Positions 19,176 to 29,419 of a stretch of DNA of 64,000 nt are shown one piece after another (within the stretch, counting starts at the first letter, position 1; every line of letters begins with the position of its first letter). The notes below the pieces were generated by a model. The model ran no database searches and was not told the origin of the DNA. It saw only the letters and a program-made list of their open reading frames with translations. The translations under genes were made by a program, and so were the position numbers. The DNA is taken from the NCBI RefSeq assembly GCF_009911265.1, contig NZ_QXXA01000016.1:35063-99062 (forward strand), given 5' to 3'. The stretch is from Senegalia massiliensis (lineage in GTDB: Bacteria > Bacillota > Clostridia > Tissierellales > SIT17).

Positions 19176-20240
19176 ATGGGGATGAAAGCTGATTTTATAC
19201 AGGCCCTTGATGAAATTGGAAAGGAAAAAGGTATTTCTAAAGAAATACTAATAGAAGCTATTGAAGCTGCATTGATATCTGCATATAAGAGAAATTTTGG
19301 TTCTTCACAAAATGTGGAAGTGGTAATAGATAATACTACAGGAGATGTAAAAGTTTATGCACAAAAAGACGTTGTTGAACAAGTTGAAGATGAACTTTTA
19401 GAGATATCATTAGAAGATACAAAGGAAATAGATAATAGATATTCTATAGGGGATGTAATAAATATTGAAGTTACGCCTAAGAATTTTGGAAGAATAGCAG
19501 CACAAACAGCAAAACAAGTTGTTGTACAAAGAATTCGAGAAGCTGAAAGAGATATTATTTATGGAGACTTCATTAACAGAGAGAATGAAATAGTAACAGG
19601 GATAATTCAAAAGTTAAATAATAATGTATTAGTAGATTTAGGTAAAACTGAAGGGATATTATTACCGGCAGAACAAATACCAAATGAAACGTATAACCAT
19701 AATAATAGAATAAAAGCATATATTGTTGAGGTTAAAAAGACTTCAAAAGGTCCACAGATTTTATTATCTAGAAGTCATCCTGGTTTAGTTAAAAGGCTTT
19801 TTGAGTTAGAAGTTCCAGAGATACAAGAAGGAATTGTAGATATTTTTAGTATATCTAGAGAAGCAGGTTCTAGAACTAAAATTGCTGTATATTCTAATAA
19901 TGAAAATGTTGATCCAGTTGGGGCTTGTGTAGGACAAAATGGAACTAGAGTAAAAGCAGTGGTAGATGAGTTAAATGGTGAAAAAATTGATATAGTAAAT
20001 TGGAGTAAAGACCCATCAGTATTTATAGCTAATAGCTTAAGTCCAGCAAAAGTTTTAGATGTTCAAATAAATGAAGATGAAAAAAGTGCATCTATAATTG
20101 TTCCTGATTATCAATTGTCATTAGCAATTGGGAAAGAAGGTCAGAATGCGAGGCTTGCTGCTAAATTAACAGGTTGGAAAATAGATATTAAAAGCGAGAC
20201 ACAATATAATGATGAATCAAGTGAAGAAATAGAAGAATAG
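19176..20240 (+). CDS. nusA: Transcription termination/antitermination factor NusA
   Basis: NusA (354 residues) binds RNA polymerase and nascent RNA to control pausing, termination and antitermination. Domains are the N-terminal polymerase-binding region, S1 (about 130-200), and two KH domains with GSRTKIAVYS and the second with SLAIGKEGQNARLAAKLTGW. It lacks the C-terminal acidic repeats of Escherichia coli NusA, as is normal in Firmicutes. Translation may begin at 19176 or at the ATG two codons later. Confidence 0.97.
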   Translation: MGMKADFIQALDEIGKEKGISKEILIEAIEAALISAYKRNFGSSQNVEVVIDNTTGDVKVYAQKDVVEQVEDELLEISLEDTKEIDNRYSIGDVINIEVTPKNFGRIAAQTAKQVVVQRIREAERDIIYGDFINRENEIVTGIIQKLNNNVLVDLGKTEGILLPAEQIPNETYNHNNRIKAYIVEVKKTSKGPQILLSRSHPGLVKRLFELEVPEIQEGIVDIFSISREAGSRTKIAVYSNNENVDPVGACVGQNGTRVKAVVDELNGEKIDIVNWSKDPSVFIANSLSPAKVLDVQINEDEKSASIIVPDYQLSLAIGKEGQNARLAAKLTGWKIDIKSETQYNDESSEEIEE

Positions 20241-20252
20241 GAGTGAATATAA

Positions 20253-20522
20253 ATGAAAAACAAAAAAATTCCTCTTAGAAAATGTATTATATGTGGAGAA
20301 AGAAAAGAAAAAAAAGATTTGATAAGAATTGTTAAAAATAAACAAGGAGATATTTTTATTGATGATAAAGGAAAAGCAAATGGCAGAGGTGCATATATTT
20401 GCAAGAATTCTGAGTGCATAAATAAATCATTTAAAAATAAATCTTTAAATAAAGCTTTTAAATCAAATATTTCTTCTGAAATTTATGAAGAATTAAAGAA
20501 AGAAATAGATCAAGATGAATGA
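20253..20522 (+). CDS. YlxR family RNA-binding protein
   Basis: An 89-residue YlxR (DUF448) protein with the typical opening PLRKCIICGERKEKKDLIR and NGRGAYICKNSECINK. YlxR proteins sit between nusA and infB and bind nucleic acid; one has been linked to RNase P and to transcription regulation. Its end overlaps the next gene by eight bases, which implies coupled translation. Confidence 0.92.
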   Translation: MKNKKIPLRKCIICGERKEKKDLIRIVKNKQGDIFIDDKGKANGRGAYICKNSECINKSFKNKSLNKAFKSNISSEIYEELKKEIDQDE

Positions 20523-20808
20523 TAGTTTATCGTTTATTGGTATAGGACAAAAAGCTAATATAATAAGAACAGGAGAATATAAATCCTTAGAAGCTATAAA
20601 ATTTAACAAATGTTATTTAATAGTTTTAGCTAATGATTCTTCTGAAAATACTAAAAAGAAATTTGAGAACTTAAGTAAAAAATATAATATTGAGATAATA
20701 TATTTTAGTGATAAGCTGGCATTAGGAAATGCTTTAGGAAAAGAGTATATATCTGTTTTTGCAGTGACAGATAAAAAGTTTTCAGATACATTGAAACAAA
20801 AGTTATAA
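20515..20808 (+). CDS. L7Ae-family ribosomal/K-turn-binding protein, YlxQ-like
   Basis: A 97-residue L7Ae/L30e/S12e fold protein that binds RNA kink-turns. Visible core: [33 protein letters not shown], and [17 protein letters not shown]. The position after ylxR and before infB is that of YlxQ (RplGA) in Bacillus. Overlaps ylxR by eight bases. Confidence 0.9.
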   Translation: MNDSLSFIGIGQKANIIRTGEYKSLEAIKFNKCYLIVLANDSSENTKKKFENLSKKYNIEIIYFSDKLALGNALGKEYISVFAVTDKKFSDTLKQKL

Positions 20809-20843
20809 ATGTATCACCTAATATTCTAGGGGGTGAATGTAAT

Positions 20844-22844
20844 ATGGCAAAAAAAAGAGTTTATGAGTTGGCAAAGGAACTTGAGATTAGTAGTAAAGAA
20901 TTAATTAATAAAATGAAGGAATTAAATATAGAGGTAAGTAGTCACATGAGTACTATAGATGATGAAGAGGCTAAAATTTTAAAAGAATTATTTGATAAAA
21001 AGCCTAATGAATTAAAATCAAATTCCAATAAATATGAAGGAGAAAATAATATCGATAATAATATAAATCAAGATAATGTAAATGAAGAGAAACAAGAAAA
21101 GTTAATAGAGCTAGAGGGTAAAGTAACAGTAAAGGAATTAGCAAATAAATTAGATATTTCTACTAATGAATTGATTGGAAAGTTAATTGGTATAGGTATA
21201 ATGGCTAATATTAATCAAGAGTTAGATGAAGATACTACAGAATTAATAGCATCCGAATATGGTTTTGAAATAAGAGAAGCTAAAACATTGGAAGAAAGAC
21301 AAGAAGAAGAATTAGATTTTGAAGATAGTGAAGAAAATCTTGTTTTAAGACCACCTGTAGTAACAGTAATGGGTCATGTTGATCATGGTAAAACATCATT
21401 ATTAGATTCCATAAGAGAAAGTCATGTTACTCAAAGAGAAGCTGGAGGAATTACACAACACATAGGAGCATCTACAGTCAATATAAATGGTAATAAAATA
21501 GTATTTTTAGATACACCAGGCCATGAAGCATTTACTTCTATGAGAGCTAGGGGTGCACAAGTCACTGACGTTGCAATTTTAGTTGTTGCTGCAGATGATG
21601 GTGTAATGCCACAAACAATAGAGGCAATAAATCATGCTAAAGCAGCTAATGTACCTATAATAGTAGCAATTAATAAAATGGATAAACCAGAGGCTAACCC
21701 TGATAGAGTTAAGCAAGAATTGACTGAACATGGTTTAGTTCCAGAAGATTGGGGTGGAGATGTTATAACCGTTCCAGTTTCAGCTATTAAAAAAGAAGGA
21801 TTAGATGAACTTTTAGAAATGATACTGTTAGTATCGGAAATGAGTGAATTAAAAGCTAACCCTAACAGAAAAGCAGTTGGAACAATAATAGAGGCTGAAC
21901 TTGATAAAGGCAGAGGTCCTGTTGCAACAGTATTAATCCAAAAAGGAACATTACGAATAGGTGATTCCATAATAGCAGGCACTGCAAGTGGTAGAGTTAG
22001 AGCAATGATTGACAGTTATGGCAAAAGAGTTAAAAAAGCAAGTCCATCTACTGCAGTAGAAATCTTAGGTTTGTCAGAAGTTCCTCAAGCAGGAGATAAA
22101 CTATTTGCTGCAAAAGATGATAAAAAAGCCAGAGAACTTGCAGATCAGAGAAAAGAACAGATAAAAAGAGATCAAATTAAATCAAAACAAAATATTTCTT
22201 TAGATGATTTATTTGATCAGATAAAAACTGGAGAAGTTAAGGATCTTAATATAATAATAAAAGCTGATGTTCAAGGTTCTATTGAAGCTGTGAAAGATGC
22301 TTTAGTTAAGTTAAGCAATGAAGAAGTTAAAGTAAACCCTATTCATGGAGGAGTAGGTGCTATTACTGAGAGTGATATAATGCTTGCTACTGCTTCTAAT
22401 GCAATAGTTATTGGTTTTAATGTTAGACCTACAACATCTGCTACTAATTTAGCAGAAAGAGAATTAGTGGATGTTAGAACGTATAGAATTATATATAAAG
22501 CTATAGAAGATATTGAAAACGCAATTAAAGGTATGCTTGAACCTGAATATAAAGAGGTTGTTCAAGGTAGAGCTGAAGTAAGGGCAACATTTAAAGTGCC
22601 TAATGCAGGAGTAATTGCTGGTGTATATATTCTTAACGGAAAAGTGACAAGAAATTCAAGTGCAAGATTATTAAGAGATAATATTGTTATACATGAAGGT
22701 GAAATCTCTTCTTTAAGAAGATTTAAAGATGATGTTAAAGAAATAGCTACAGGGTATGAAGGTGGTATAGGTATAGAAAATTACAATGATATTAAAGAAG
22801 GAGATATTATTGAAGCCTTTGTGATGGAAGAAATAGAAAGGTAA
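20844..22844 (+). CDS. infB: Translation initiation factor IF-2
   Basis: IF-2 brings fMet-tRNA to the 30S subunit and promotes subunit joining. 666 residues, with a short N-terminus carrying two IF2_N helical modules ([17 protein letters not shown], then [20 protein letters not shown]). The GTPase domain has [20 protein letters not shown] and NKMDK. Domains II to IV complete the length. The start has an AGGGGGTG site. Confidence 0.98.
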   Translation: MAKKRVYELAKELEISSKELINKMKELNIEVSSHMSTIDDEEAKILKELFDKKPNELKSNSNKYEGENNIDNNINQDNVNEEKQEKLIELEGKVTVKELANKLDISTNELIGKLIGIGIMANINQELDEDTTELIASEYGFEIREAKTLEERQEEELDFEDSEENLVLRPPVVTVMGHVDHGKTSLLDSIRESHVTQREAGGITQHIGASTVNINGNKIVFLDTPGHEAFTSMRARGAQVTDVAILVVAADDGVMPQTIEAINHAKAANVPIIVAINKMDKPEANPDRVKQELTEHGLVPEDWGGDVITVPVSAIKKEGLDELLEMILLVSEMSELKANPNRKAVGTIIEAELDKGRGPVATVLIQKGTLRIGDSIIAGTASGRVRAMIDSYGKRVKKASPSTAVEILGLSEVPQAGDKLFAAKDDKKARELADQRKEQIKRDQIKSKQNISLDDLFDQIKTGEVKDLNIIIKADVQGSIEAVKDALVKLSNEEVKVNPIHGGVGAITESDIMLATASNAIVIGFNVRPTTSATNLAERELVDVRTYRIIYKAIEDIENAIKGMLEPEYKEVVQGRAEVRATFKVPNAGVIAGVYILNGKVTRNSSARLLRDNIVIHEGEISSLRRFKDDVKEIATGYEGGIGIENYNDIKEGDIIEAFVMEEIER

Positions 22845-22865
22845 TAATTTAGGAAGGTGAACTAA

Positions 22866-23231
22866 ATGAGTTCGAAAAGAACAGCAAGAATATCTGAAGA
22901 AATTAAAAAAATAGTTAGTTCAATGATGTTAAAACAACTTAAAGATCCAAGAATAGCTACTATGACAACTATAACGGATGTAGAAGTTACTAATGACCTT
23001 AGATATGTTAAGATATTTATTTCCGTATTAGGAAGTGCTAAAGAAAAAAAAGATACATTGGAAGCATTAAAAAGTGCTTCAGGTTATATAAGAAAAGAAA
23101 TTGGAAAAAAAATGAAGCTACGCTATATCCCAGAGCCTATATTCAATACTGATAATTCTATCGAAAATGGTATTTACATTTCAAAACTTATTGATAGTAT
23201 TAAAGAAGATGAGGATAAGAATGAAGAGTGA
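22866..23231 (+). CDS. rbfA: Ribosome-binding factor A
   Basis: RbfA (121 residues) matures the 5' end of 16S rRNA within the small subunit. KH-type fold with LKDPRIATMTTITDVEVTND and the YIRKEIGKKMKLRYIPEP stretch. The coding region overlaps the start of the next gene by 11 bases. Preceded by AGGAAGGTG. Confidence 0.96.
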   Translation: MSSKRTARISEEIKKIVSSMMLKQLKDPRIATMTTITDVEVTNDLRYVKIFISVLGSAKEKKDTLEALKSASGYIRKEIGKKMKLRYIPEPIFNTDNSIENGIYISKLIDSIKEDEDKNEE

Positions 23232-24186
23232 TATATTAAAAGAACTAGATAGATCAAGCAAAATCTATCTAGTTTCTCATATCAATCCAGATGGTGATAG
23301 CATAGGTTCCTTATTGGCTTTTGGTAAATCTTTAAAACATAAATATGGGGAAAAAGTAATATTATTAAAATCAGATAAAATTCCAGATACTTTTAAGTTT
23401 CTAAATAATATGAACTATTTATCAGATTTACAAATTTTAAAGGCTATTGATGACAATTCTACATTAATAACATTAGATTGTGGTGATTTAAATAGGATAG
23501 GAGCTGTTAATGATTCTATTAAAAATTTTAAAAGTATTATTAATATAGATCATCATAAATCTAATAATCTTTTTGGGAAAATTAACATTGTAGATTCAGA
23601 TGCAAGCTCAACATCTGAAATTATATTCAAATTATTAAAAGATAATAGTTTACTTATAGATAAAGATATTGCTGAAGCACTATATACAGGTATATCTTCA
23701 GATACTGGTAGTTTTAAATATGAAAGTACAGATGCTAATACACATAGAATAGCTTCTGAATTACTAGAATACAACATTGACAAATCAAAAATTATATTTT
23801 ATTTATATCAAAACAGATCTATTGAAACAACAAATATATTTATAGAAGCTATCAAAAAGATAGAGTTTCATTATCATAATAAAATTGGAATAACTATTAT
23901 TACTAAAAATATGATGAAAGAAGCAAATGCTTCAGTCAGTGATATAGATGGTATAGTGGAGTTTATTAGAGATACTGAGAATATTGAAATTGCATGCGTA
24001 ATTAAAGAGATAGATATTAATAAATATAAAGTTAGTTTAAGGTCAAAATCGTATTTAGATGTATCACAGATTGCAACTCATTTTAATGGTGGAGGTCATA
24101 AAAAAGCTGCAGGAATGGTTGTAGAAGGTAATGTAGAAAAAATAAAATATAAATTATTACAATTAATAAATAAAAAATTAAGGTGA
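23221..24186 (+). CDS. nrnA: Bifunctional oligoribonuclease / pAp phosphatase, DHH family
   Basis: NrnA degrades very short RNA oligonucleotides and dephosphorylates pAp. Starting at the ATG at 23221 inside the rbfA end gives 321 residues. DHH motifs: SHINPDGDSIGS, TLDCGDLNRIG, INIDHHKSN, and the DHHA1 C-terminal GGGHKKAAGMV. A longer in-frame start at 23167 would lie deep within rbfA and lacks a ribosome site. Confidence 0.93.
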   Translation: MKSDILKELDRSSKIYLVSHINPDGDSIGSLLAFGKSLKHKYGEKVILLKSDKIPDTFKFLNNMNYLSDLQILKAIDDNSTLITLDCGDLNRIGAVNDSIKNFKSIINIDHHKSNNLFGKINIVDSDASSTSEIIFKLLKDNSLLIDKDIAEALYTGISSDTGSFKYESTDANTHRIASELLEYNIDKSKIIFYLYQNRSIETTNIFIEAIKKIEFHYHNKIGITIITKNMMKEANASVSDIDGIVEFIRDTENIEIACVIKEIDINKYKVSLRSKSYLDVSQIATHFNGGGHKKAAGMVVEGNVEKIKYKLLQLINKKLR

Positions 24187-24191
24187 TATAT

Positions 24192-25082
24192 ATGAATGGT
24201 ATAATTAATGTATTAAAACCATCTGCTATGACATCACATGATGTTGTAAATTTTATAAGAAAAACTTTGAATATGAAAAAGGTAGGTCATACTGGTACAT
24301 TAGATCCAAATGCTGCTGGAGTTTTACCAATTTGTATTGGTAAATCAACAAAATTAATAGAGTATATTCAATATGAAAATAAAAAATATAGAACAGAATT
24401 AACTTTAGGATTTTCTACAGATACACAGGACAAGTATGGTAAAATATTAGATAAATCAAAAAAAAATGTATCAAAAGATACAATAATAGAAGTTATTAAT
24501 AGTTTTGTAGGCAAAACAACTCAAATTCCCCCAATGTATTCAGCGTTAAAACACAATGGTAAAAGACTTTATGAACTAGCTAGAAAAGGAAAAAGTGTAG
24601 AAAGAAAATCTAGAGAAATATATATAGAAAGCATAGATATTGTAACTATTAAAAATAATAAGATAATTTTTGATGTTACTTGTTCTAAAGGGACTTATGT
24701 TAGGACATTATGTAATGATATAGGAGAGAAACTTGGTACATTTGGCCATATGTCTTTTTTAGAAAGATTAAAGGTAGGAGATTTTGAAGTCAAATTTTCT
24801 CATACATTAGAAAGTATTTCTAGAAAAGTTGAAAGTAATGATTTTAGCTTTATATTACCTATGGATTTTGCTGTAAAATCTATGGAAAAATTTATTATTG
24901 ATAAAAAATTTTATAAGCATATATCAAATGGATTAAATATTGATACTGAAAGATTAAGAATATACAAATTTAAACTTGATACTGAATATAAAATTTATTG
25001 TGATGAAACTTTTATAGGGATAGGATCAATTGTTTTTAAAAATAATTGTACTGTTTTGAAGATGAACAAAGTTTTAATTTGA
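24192..25082 (+). CDS. truB: tRNA pseudouridine(55) synthase
   Basis: TruB makes pseudouridine 55 in the T-loop of tRNA. 296 residues from the ATG at 24192, which has AAGGTG upstream. Motif II GHTGTLDPNAAGVLPICIG contains the catalytic Asp; the KYRTELTLG and GTYVRTLCNDIGEKLG motifs follow. Standard operon position between nrnA and ribF. Confidence 0.97.
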   Translation: MNGIINVLKPSAMTSHDVVNFIRKTLNMKKVGHTGTLDPNAAGVLPICIGKSTKLIEYIQYENKKYRTELTLGFSTDTQDKYGKILDKSKKNVSKDTIIEVINSFVGKTTQIPPMYSALKHNGKRLYELARKGKSVERKSREIYIESIDIVTIKNNKIIFDVTCSKGTYVRTLCNDIGEKLGTFGHMSFLERLKVGDFEVKFSHTLESISRKVESNDFSFILPMDFAVKSMEKFIIDKKFYKHISNGLNIDTERLRIYKFKLDTEYKIYCDETFIGIGSIVFKNNCTVLKMNKVLI

Positions 25083-25093
25083 AGGTGAATAAA

Positions 25094-26005
25094 ATGAAAA
25101 TAATCAAAAATATTAATGAAAAAATAAAAGAAAATACTGTTATTTGTTTAGGTAGTTTTGATGGACTACATATTGGTCATCAAACTTTAATTGAAAATGT
25201 TATAAAAGAATCTAAAGAAGAAAATTTGAAAAGTGTATTATTTACATTTAGCAATCATCCTGCTAGCATAATACCTAATAAAGAAGAGCCCAAATTAATA
25301 ATTACTAATGATGAAAAGGTTGAAACTCTTAAAAAAACAGGTATAGATTATCTTGTTATGGTTGCATTTAGCAAAAAGTTCATGAGAATGGATCCAGAAG
25401 ATTTTGTTAAAGATATACTTGTTGATAATTTAAATGTTAAGAAAATAGTAGTGGGTTTTAATTATAGGTTTGGTTATAAAGGTAAAGGAGATACTAATTT
25501 ACTAAAAAAATTGAGTGATTTATATGATTTTAAGGTAGATATAGTGTCTCCTATAAAAAATAATGGAGAAGTTGTAAGTAGTAGTTTAATTAGAAAATTG
25601 ATATTAGAAGGAAATATTAAGAAGGCTAATAAATATTTAGGGAGATTATTTTCTATAGAAGGAGAAGTTATTCATGGGAAAAAGCGAGGTAAAAACTTAG
25701 GTTTTCCTACAGCAAATATTTATCTTAATAATAATTATATTGTTCCAAAGACTGGTTTATATAAAACAAATACTATTTATAAATCAAATAGATATAATAG
25801 TTTAACAAATGTTGGGTTTAATCCAACATTTGAAAGAAATCGAAATATTTCCATTGAGACATATATTTTAAATTTTAATAAAGACATATATAATGAAGAA
25901 ATAAAAGTTGAATTTTTAGAGTTTCTTAGAGATGAAAAAAAATTTAATAGCAAAGAAGAGTTAATTGAACAAATGAATTCTGATATAAGATCTATATCAG
26001 AATAA
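25094..26005 (+). CDS. ribF: Riboflavin kinase / FAD synthetase
   Basis: Bifunctional enzyme converting riboflavin to FMN and then FAD. From the ATG at 25094 (GAAGGTG upstream) it has 303 residues: an N-terminal nucleotidyltransferase (LGSFDGLHIGHQTLI) and a C-terminal kinase domain (GEVIHGKKRGKNLGFPTANI). The longer frame from 25046 overlaps truB and is rejected. Confidence 0.96.
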   Translation: MKIIKNINEKIKENTVICLGSFDGLHIGHQTLIENVIKESKEENLKSVLFTFSNHPASIIPNKEEPKLIITNDEKVETLKKTGIDYLVMVAFSKKFMRMDPEDFVKDILVDNLNVKKIVVGFNYRFGYKGKGDTNLLKKLSDLYDFKVDIVSPIKNNGEVVSSSLIRKLILEGNIKKANKYLGRLFSIEGEVIHGKKRGKNLGFPTANIYLNNNYIVPKTGLYKTNTIYKSNRYNSLTNVGFNPTFERNRNISIETYILNFNKDIYNEEIKVEFLEFLRDEKKFNSKEELIEQMNSDIRSISE

Positions 26006-26007
26006 TG

Positions 26008-26036
26008 TTTACAACATTATATTATTATGGTAAAAT
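26008..26036 (+). promoter_or_regulatory. Promoter of rpsO
   Basis: TTTACA (26008-26013) and TAAAAT (26031-26036) with a 17-base spacer, located immediately after ribF and upstream of the S15 leader. Confidence 0.65.
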
Positions 26037-26042
26037 TAACTT

Positions 26043-26115
26043 ATGAGCCTTATTCTATGGATATTGTTACCTCGGCTTTATCCTTGGGATCAGGATTAAT
26101 ATAAAATATTAGGAG
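26043..26115 (+). promoter_or_regulatory. Candidate structured rpsO leader
   Basis: The untranslated stretch before rpsO is more GC-rich than its surroundings. It can form an AGCC/GGCT-closed element and a small ATCCT...AGGAT hairpin just before the ribosome site. rpsO leaders in several bacteria are S15-binding autoregulatory elements; that function is inferred here. Confidence 0.45.
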
Positions 26116-26123
26116 GTACTTAC

Positions 26124-26390
26124 ATGATAAGTAAAGAAGAAAAGACAAATATTATTGAAGAGTATAAAACTCACGAAGGAGACACTGGTTCTCCAGAAGT
26201 ACAAATTGCAATTTTAACTCATAGAATAAATGAGTTAAATGATCATTTAAAGGAACATAAAAAAGATCATCATTCAAGAAGAGGTCTTTTAAAAATGGTT
26301 GGTAAAAGAAGAGGTCTTTTAAATTATTTAATGAAAAAAGATGTAAATAGATATCGTGAATTGATTGAAAGACTTGGATTAAGGAAATAA
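26124..26390 (+). CDS. rpsO: 30S ribosomal protein S15
   Basis: S15 (88 residues) binds 16S rRNA at the central domain. Clear family sequence: [20 protein letters not shown], then [20 protein letters not shown]. The start has an AGGAGGT site, and a strong terminator follows the stop. Confidence 0.98.
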   Translation: MISKEEKTNIIEEYKTHEGDTGSPEVQIAILTHRINELNDHLKEHKKDHHSRRGLLKMVGKRRGLLNYLMKKDVNRYRELIERLGLRK

Positions 26391-26392
26391 TA

Positions 26393-26422
26393 AGAGCGGG
26401 GTTTACCCGCTCTATTATTTTT
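26393..26422 (+). terminator. Rho-independent terminator after rpsO
   Basis: AGAGCGGG and CCCGCTCT form an 8-bp GC-rich stem with a GTTTA loop, followed by ATTATTTTT. Confidence 0.93.
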
Positions 26423-26470
26423 AGAATAAAAATAGTGTTAAATGTGTAAATTAAATTTAGGAGGCATAAC

Positions 26471-28564
26471 ATGGAAAAAAATTTTGAGTATACTCTTGCT
26501 GGAAAAAAGTTAAGTGTAACTGTAGGTAAGGTTGCTGAACAAGCAAATGGTGCTTGTCTTATACAATATGGAGATACTGTAGTACTAGCTACAGCTACAG
26601 CTTCTAAAGCTCCAAAGGAAGGTATAGACTTTTTCCCTTTAAGTGTAGATTTTCAAGAAAAACTATATTCTGTAGGAAAAATACCCGGTGGTTTTATAAA
26701 GAGAGAAGGAAGGCCAAGTGAGAAAGCAATTCTTACTTCAAGATTAATTGATAGACCAATTAGGCCTTTATTTCCAAAAGGTTATAGAAATGATGTTCAA
26801 GTTATAACTACAGTTTTATCTGTAGACCAAGATCATACACCTGATATAGTAGCAATGATTGGTTCATCTATAGCTTTAAGTATTTCAGATATTCCTTTTG
26901 ATGGTCCAACAGGTTCTGTTTCCGTAGGATTAGTAGATGGAGATTTAATAATAAATCCAGATAGTAAGGAAAGAGATGAATCTGACCTTAATTTAATAGT
27001 ATCTGGTACTAGAGAAGCAATTATGATGGTTGAAGCAGGAGCAAATATAGTTTCTGAAGAAACTATGCTAAATGCAATACTTACAGCACATGATGAAATA
27101 AAAGGAATCTGTGAATTTATAAGTGAAATTAAAGAAGAAGTTGGAAAAGAAAAATCAGAATTTGAAGTGTTTTTACCTGATGTGGATATTTCAGAAGAAG
27201 TAAATAATTTCGCTATAGAAAAAATGATAAATGCTATAAAGACAGAAGATAAATTAGAAAGAAAAGAGAATATAGAGAAAGTTAAAGAAGAAACCGTATT
27301 ATATTTTGAAGAAATTTATCCTGATAATATTAAAGATATTGAAGATACATTACAAGCTATATTAAAAAGTCAAGTAAGAAAAATGATAAGTGAAGATGGA
27401 ATAAGACCAGATAATAGAAAAATTGACGAAATTAGACCTATATCATGTGAAGTAGGATTACTTCCTAGAACTCATGGTTCAGGATTATTTACAAGAGGTC
27501 AAACTCAAGCATTAACTGTAGCAACATTAGGAGCTGCTGGAGATGTTCAAGTTATAGATGGCTTAGGAGAAGAAGAATCTAAAAGATATATGCATCACTA
27601 TAATTTCCCACCATATAGTACAGGTGAAGCTAAGTTTTTAAGAGGTCCTGGAAGAAGAGAAATTGGGCATGGTGCATTAGCGGAAAGAGCACTTGAAGTT
27701 GTCATACCTTCTGTAGATGAGTTCCCTTATACTATAAGATTAGTATCTGAAGTTTTAAGTTCTAACGGATCATCTTCACAAGCAAGTGTATGTGGAAGTA
27801 CCCTTGCACTTTTAGATGCTGGAGTTCCTATTAAGTCAAATGTAGCTGGTATTGCTATGGGACTTATAAAAGAAAATGATAATGTAACTGTATTAAGTGA
27901 TATACAAGGAATGGAAGACTTTTTAGGAGATATGGACTTTAAAGTTGCTGGAACAGAAGAAGGAATAACAGCAATACAAATGGATATTAAAATATCAGGA
28001 ATCAATAGGGAAATATTGACTGAAGCATTAAGGCGTGCAAAAGAGGGAAGACTATATATTCTTGATAAAATGAATAGCGTTATATCTACACATAGAAAAG
28101 AATTATCTCCTTATGCTCCAAGAATTCTTACTATGGAAGTTAATCCTGATAAGATTAGGGATATAATAGGTCCTGGAGGAAAAATTATAAATAAAATAAT
28201 AGATGAAACTGGAGTTAAAATTGATATAGAGGATAGTGGAAAAGTTCTTATAGCATCAGAAAATATGGAAGCTGGAAATAAAGCTATTGACATGATAAAC
28301 AATATAGTAAAAGAAGTAGAAGTAGGAGAAATCTATTTAGGAAAAGTTGTTAAAATAATGCCTTTTGGTGCTTTTGTAGAAGTATTACCTGGTAAAGAAG
28401 GCCTAGTTCATATTTCTAATATTGCTAAGGAAAGAGTAGAAAAAGTAGAAGATGTTTTATCTAAAGATGATGAAGTATTAGTAAAAGTAACTAATATTGA
28501 TAAACAAGGTAGAATTAATCTATCTAGAAAAGATGCATTACCTGAAACTGAAGAAGATAATTAA
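26471..28564 (+). CDS. pnp: Polynucleotide phosphorylase
   Basis: PNPase degrades RNA 3' to 5' by phosphorolysis. 697 residues: RNase PH domain 1 ([20 protein letters not shown]), alpha-helical linker, RNase PH domain 2 ([14 protein letters not shown] and the catalytic-region [20 protein letters not shown]), KH ([19 protein letters not shown]) and C-terminal S1 ([20 protein letters not shown]). Full length. rpsO-pnp order is the normal one, here divided by a terminator. Confidence 0.98.
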   Translation: MEKNFEYTLAGKKLSVTVGKVAEQANGACLIQYGDTVVLATATASKAPKEGIDFFPLSVDFQEKLYSVGKIPGGFIKREGRPSEKAILTSRLIDRPIRPLFPKGYRNDVQVITTVLSVDQDHTPDIVAMIGSSIALSISDIPFDGPTGSVSVGLVDGDLIINPDSKERDESDLNLIVSGTREAIMMVEAGANIVSEETMLNAILTAHDEIKGICEFISEIKEEVGKEKSEFEVFLPDVDISEEVNNFAIEKMINAIKTEDKLERKENIEKVKEETVLYFEEIYPDNIKDIEDTLQAILKSQVRKMISEDGIRPDNRKIDEIRPISCEVGLLPRTHGSGLFTRGQTQALTVATLGAAGDVQVIDGLGEEESKRYMHHYNFPPYSTGEAKFLRGPGRREIGHGALAERALEVVIPSVDEFPYTIRLVSEVLSSNGSSSQASVCGSTLALLDAGVPIKSNVAGIAMGLIKENDNVTVLSDIQGMEDFLGDMDFKVAGTEEGITAIQMDIKISGINREILTEALRRAKEGRLYILDKMNSVISTHRKELSPYAPRILTMEVNPDKIRDIIGPGGKIINKIIDETGVKIDIEDSGKVLIASENMEAGNKAIDMINNIVKEVEVGEIYLGKVVKIMPFGAFVEVLPGKEGLVHISNIAKERVEKVEDVLSKDDEVLVKVTNIDKQGRINLSRKDALPETEEDN

Positions 28565-28597
28565 ACATAAAACTTTAATAAAGTTTTATGTTTTTTT
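28565..28597 (+). terminator. Rho-independent terminator after pnp
   Basis: ACATAAAACTTT and AAAGTTTTATGT form a perfect 12-bp stem with a 3-base loop, then six T. Confidence 0.92.
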
Positions 28598-28657
28598 GAT
28601 TATAAATTTAATAATTATGAATATTAATATATTATATAGATTATTAGGAGGTATATT

Positions 28658-29365
28658 ATGAAAATATTTTATATAAAGTATAAAATAATATATATAATTT
28701 TAATATTTATGATTATATTATCACTATTTATTTATTTGTATTTTAGGAATCAATCAATACATACATTTAACAATAGTAATATATATTATGAAGGCAACAG
28801 TAATAAGAATGCTGTATCATTTGCATGTAATGTTGATTGGGGTGAAGAGTTAATATCTGATATGTTAAAAATCTTTGATGATAGCAATATAAAAATCACT
28901 TTTTTTGTGACAGGAAAGTGGGCAGAAAAAAACCCTGAAATGCTTAGAGAAATGTATAAAAATGGACATGAAATAGGAAGTCATGGGTATATGCATAGAA
29001 ATTATGGAGATTTGAGTTATACTTTAAATCTGGAAGAGATTAAAAAGGCAGATACAATAATAGCTAAAATAATTGGAAAAAAGCCAAAATTATTTGCTCC
29101 ACCTTCAGGTAGTTTTAATGATTCTACTATTCAAGCTGCTAAAGAAGAAAATCACAATGTCATAATGTGGACAGTTGATACAATAGATTGGAGAAAAGAT
29201 AGTACAAAAGATATAATAATAGATAGAGTAATATCAAAGACAAATAGAAATTCTATAATTTTAATGCATCCTAAAGAAGAAACAATTAAAGCATTACCAA
29301 TAATTATTGAAAAACTGAAAGATAAAGGGTTTTCCATAGAAAAAATATCAGATATATTGAATTAA
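28658..29365 (+). CDS. Polysaccharide deacetylase, PdaB-like
   Basis: A 235-residue protein with one N-terminal membrane segment (about residues 8-28) and an extracellular NodB-type deacetylase domain. Motifs are FACNVDWGEE (catalytic/metal Asp region), HEIGSHGYMHRNY (metal His pair), FAPPSGSFND, and a late ILMHPKE. The location after pnp and the length match the sporulation deacetylase family of Clostridia, though NodB proteins also trim vegetative peptidoglycan. Substrate not determinable from sequence. Confidence 0.85.
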   Translation: MKIFYIKYKIIYIILIFMIILSLFIYLYFRNQSIHTFNNSNIYYEGNSNKNAVSFACNVDWGEELISDMLKIFDDSNIKITFFVTGKWAEKNPEMLREMYKNGHEIGSHGYMHRNYGDLSYTLNLEEIKKADTIIAKIIGKKPKLFAPPSGSFNDSTIQAAKEENHNVIMWTVDTIDWRKDSTKDIIIDRVISKTNRNSIILMHPKEETIKALPIIIEKLKDKGFSIEKISDILN

Positions 29366-29419
29366 TACATATACTTTAATATAATGAATAAATAAGTTTA
29401 ATTTTAGGAGAGAAAATCA

